Source: Methanosarcinales archaeon (GTDB taxonomy: Archaea; Halobacteriota; Methanosarcinia; Methanosarcinales; Methanogasteraceae). Taken from it: 7,541 nucleotides of DNA. This document shows, one piece after another, positions 6,384 through 7,541 of the stretch (positions are counted from its first letter, which is position 1; each line of letters starts with the position of its first letter). The position numbers and the translations under genes were made by a program. The stretch covers positions 1-7,541 of the forward strand of contig DTYY01000324.1 in assembly GCA_012961645.1 (NCBI GenBank), in the 5' to 3' direction. The notes beneath the pieces are model-generated. The model worked only from the letters and a program-made list of their open reading frames with translations, made no database searches and was not told the origin of the DNA.

Positions 6384-7211
6384 ATGAATAAAGTTCCTGT
6401 TGATGACACAGTGGTATATGCTTTGGCACAATTAGTTGATGATGCCCAAACCGAAAGAAGAGACCCGAGTCATTCAGATATCGAATTTCAAATAAAAAAG
6501 GCTGGACTTGAGCATGCGGACCCCAACAAAGAAGGTCCACCAGTCGGAAAAGCTAAAAGAGTTAGGGCAGTTTTGACTTGGAGTCTGGAAAATAGACCAG
6601 AGTCCTCTGAAATTTTTACTGCGGGTATGATTTCTTCAATTAAGGCATGTGGCGGATTCCGAGAGGATTCACCAAATTATACTGGCAGTGATGCGATTAA
6701 AAACCTATCTGACGCATTAAAACCACTTGCGATTTTATTAGCTGGAGATGGCTCATTGACACCACTTGCATTAGAGACTCTGTCTGGAGAAAAATTAACA
6801 GAAGCACTGCAGACCTATGCACATAGAGCGAAAAAAGGAATCGAAGATGCAGCATTGGTGGTGGGAACAAGTAAAGATTTGATGGAGGCAGTAGCTGCCC
6901 ATGTTCTTCAGGAACTCTGGGGGCAATACCCTCCTGCTAATTTTCCAACGCTTTTGGGACAAGCATTTACCGCATTAGACATGAGCACTCCTGCTGAAAC
7001 AGAAAAAAGCGGTGAGCATCCAAGAAAAAATATGGAAAGGAAAATGTATGATCTTGCGCGTGCAATAAACAGACTTAGGAACAAGCAAGGAACTGGTCAT
7101 GGTAGACCATGGTTGCCTGATTTAGACCAGAACGAAGCAAAAGTAGCAATCGAATTTATCGGAACAATTTCTGAAAGTATGCTGGACAAACTAAAGCAAA
7201 AGAAATCCTAA
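6384..7211 (+). CDS. Abortive infection family protein with C-terminal Abi_C domain
   Basis: A 275-residue soluble protein with no signal peptide or membrane segment. The C-terminal part fits the Abi_C family (abortive infection C-terminus, Pfam PF14355 as I recall it). It has ALVVGTSKDLMEAVAAHVLQEL at about 157-178, then the hallmark RNKQGTGHGR at 232-241, followed by a helix (ANxA-like EAKVAIEFIGTISESML) at 251-267. Residues 1-155 are mostly helical with no recognised domain. Abi_C proteins are associated with phage resistance, but their biochemical activity is not settled. The GTGHGR motif suggests a nucleotide- or RNA-related active site, which is inference. Composition differs from its neighbours: many AAA, GAA, TTA and ATT codons, and only one GATC in 828 nt by hand count. 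It stands alone, divergent from ileS and 13 nt from the end of an ileS fragment, consistent with recent acquisition. The near-leaderless ATG at 6384 is the only reasonable start. Confidence 0.8.
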   Translation: MNKVPVDDTVVYALAQLVDDAQTERRDPSHSDIEFQIKKAGLEHADPNKEGPPVGKAKRVRAVLTWSLENRPESSEIFTAGMISSIKACGGFREDSPNYTGSDAIKNLSDALKPLAILLAGDGSLTPLALETLSGEKLTEALQTYAHRAKKGIEDAALVVGTSKDLMEAVAAHVLQELWGQYPPANFPTLLGQAFTALDMSTPAETEKSGEHPRKNMERKMYDLARAINRLRNKQGTGHGRPWLPDLDQNEAKVAIEFIGTISESMLDKLKQKKS

Positions 7212-7223
7212 TCGGGTAGCCAG

Positions 7224-7340
7224 TGGCTTTTCGCCCTTTCGCAGGTCTCGAACGCGCCTGTATGTGTCGCTTTCGTCCCATGCTTGCTACATCTCGTTTT
7301 CTATGGATTTTGCATCGTATCGTACGGTAATCGTTTCCAT
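7224..7340 (-). pseudogene. Broken duplicate of the ileS 5' end (39 codons, amber stop)
   Basis: Reading from 7340 gives [17 protein letters not shown], then TAG at 7287-7289, then in frame [21 protein letters not shown]. This aligns residue for residue with positions 1-39 of intact IleRS ([39 protein letters not shown]). Similarity ends at 7224, before the HIGH-type motif, so no active enzyme is possible. The start codon and AGGAG site are intact, so a 17-residue peptide could still be made. The Gln18 codon became TAG. The fragment is in the same orientation as ileS and convergent with the abi gene. It is either a partial duplication or the displaced original 5' end left by an insertion. Confidence 0.9.
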
Positions 7341-7391
7341 GTGTGGTCTCCTGTGATCTGATGTCTGCTGTGGAGATATGAAAGTTTCTGT
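7224..7391 (-). repeat. ileS 5' end plus leader, copy 2 of the 168-bp direct repeat
   Basis: Gapless match to 5854-6021, with about 23 mismatches by hand count. The longest identical block is 32 nt (7331-7362, equal to 5961-5992) spanning the start codon and ribosome site. The mismatches cluster in the coding part and the distal leader. Confidence 0.9.
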
Positions 7392-7541
7392 TGCGTTTGA
7401 TTGCCGCCAATCGTCCCGCGGAGGATCGACCGCAAGTGACCGGGCTTGTCCTTTTGCACAGAAACCAATAATACAATACCGGTGATACCAGAAGACCATA
7501 AGGGCATCGATATGAGGAAGAATGTGATCTGATGGACAGAA
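7392..7541. other. Right-edge noncoding stretch, possible old ileS promoter region
   Basis: No supported gene. If the broken copy is the displaced original ileS start, its native promoter should be here. On the minus strand an AT-rich patch (TATTGTATTATTGG, about 7465-7478) could be its TATA element. At the far right an ATG at 7532 preceded by GTGATCT (7524-7530) could begin a plus-strand gene running out of the window, but only three codons are visible. TGTGATCTGATG (7523-7534) repeats a 12-mer from the duplicated leader (7352-7363). Confidence 0.35.

Noticed and set aside
7287..7289. TAG in the ileS fragment as a pyrrolysine codon
   Set aside because: It replaces a Gln codon, and the frame breaks off 21 codons later before any catalytic motif, so decay is the simpler explanation.
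7287..7499. 70-residue minus-strand protein ending in [17 protein letters not shown]
   Set aside because: The part before METI is translated leader without coding character. The rest is the truncated ileS fragment.

Overview
The window looks like chromosomal DNA of a euryarchaeon, most likely from the methanogen/ANME side (Methanosarcinales, Syntrophoarchaeales or Methanophagales-like). The evidence is an archaeal/eukaryal-type isoleucyl-tRNA synthetase, two secreted DUF3344-type surface proteins (a family best known from methanogens and relatives), an archaeal TATA-like promoter, and GGAGGTG-like ribosome sites. The exact lineage cannot be fixed by eye.

Layout. Positions 2-808 (+) are the C-terminal part of a DUF3344 surface protein whose start lies left of the window. 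It overlaps a small single-pass membrane protein (795-1046, +), probably in the same transcript. A TATA-like promoter and a leader with a small hairpin precede a complete secreted protein (1183-2781, +) with signal peptide, CARDB-like domain, DUF3344 domain and C-terminal type I dockerin. It converges with a complete ileS (2818-5970, -) across only 36 bp.

The right part is the unusual one. The ileS upstream region holds a 14-bp perfect palindrome beside its promoter, then about 280 bp with a tandem 16-bp repeat and a 37-nt bulged hairpin. Next comes an AT-richer, GATC-poor gene (6384-7211, +) with a C-terminal Abi_C (abortive infection) domain. Thirteen bases after its stop, in the opposite orientation, begins a broken second copy of the ileS 5' end (39 codons with an amber stop at codon 18, plus Shine-Dalgarno and proximal leader). 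It aligns without gaps to the intact ileS at an offset of exactly 1370 bp. The defence-type gene is therefore bracketed by direct repeats of the 5' end of an essential gene. This resembles integration into a host gene in which the element supplies a fresh 5' end and displaces the old one.

How the genes work together: the left half is a cell-surface module (glycosylatable, probably Ca-binding extracellular proteins), ileS is housekeeping translation, and the abi gene is a probable acquired defence cargo. No integrase, transposase, CRISPR array, tRNA or rRNA was recognised.
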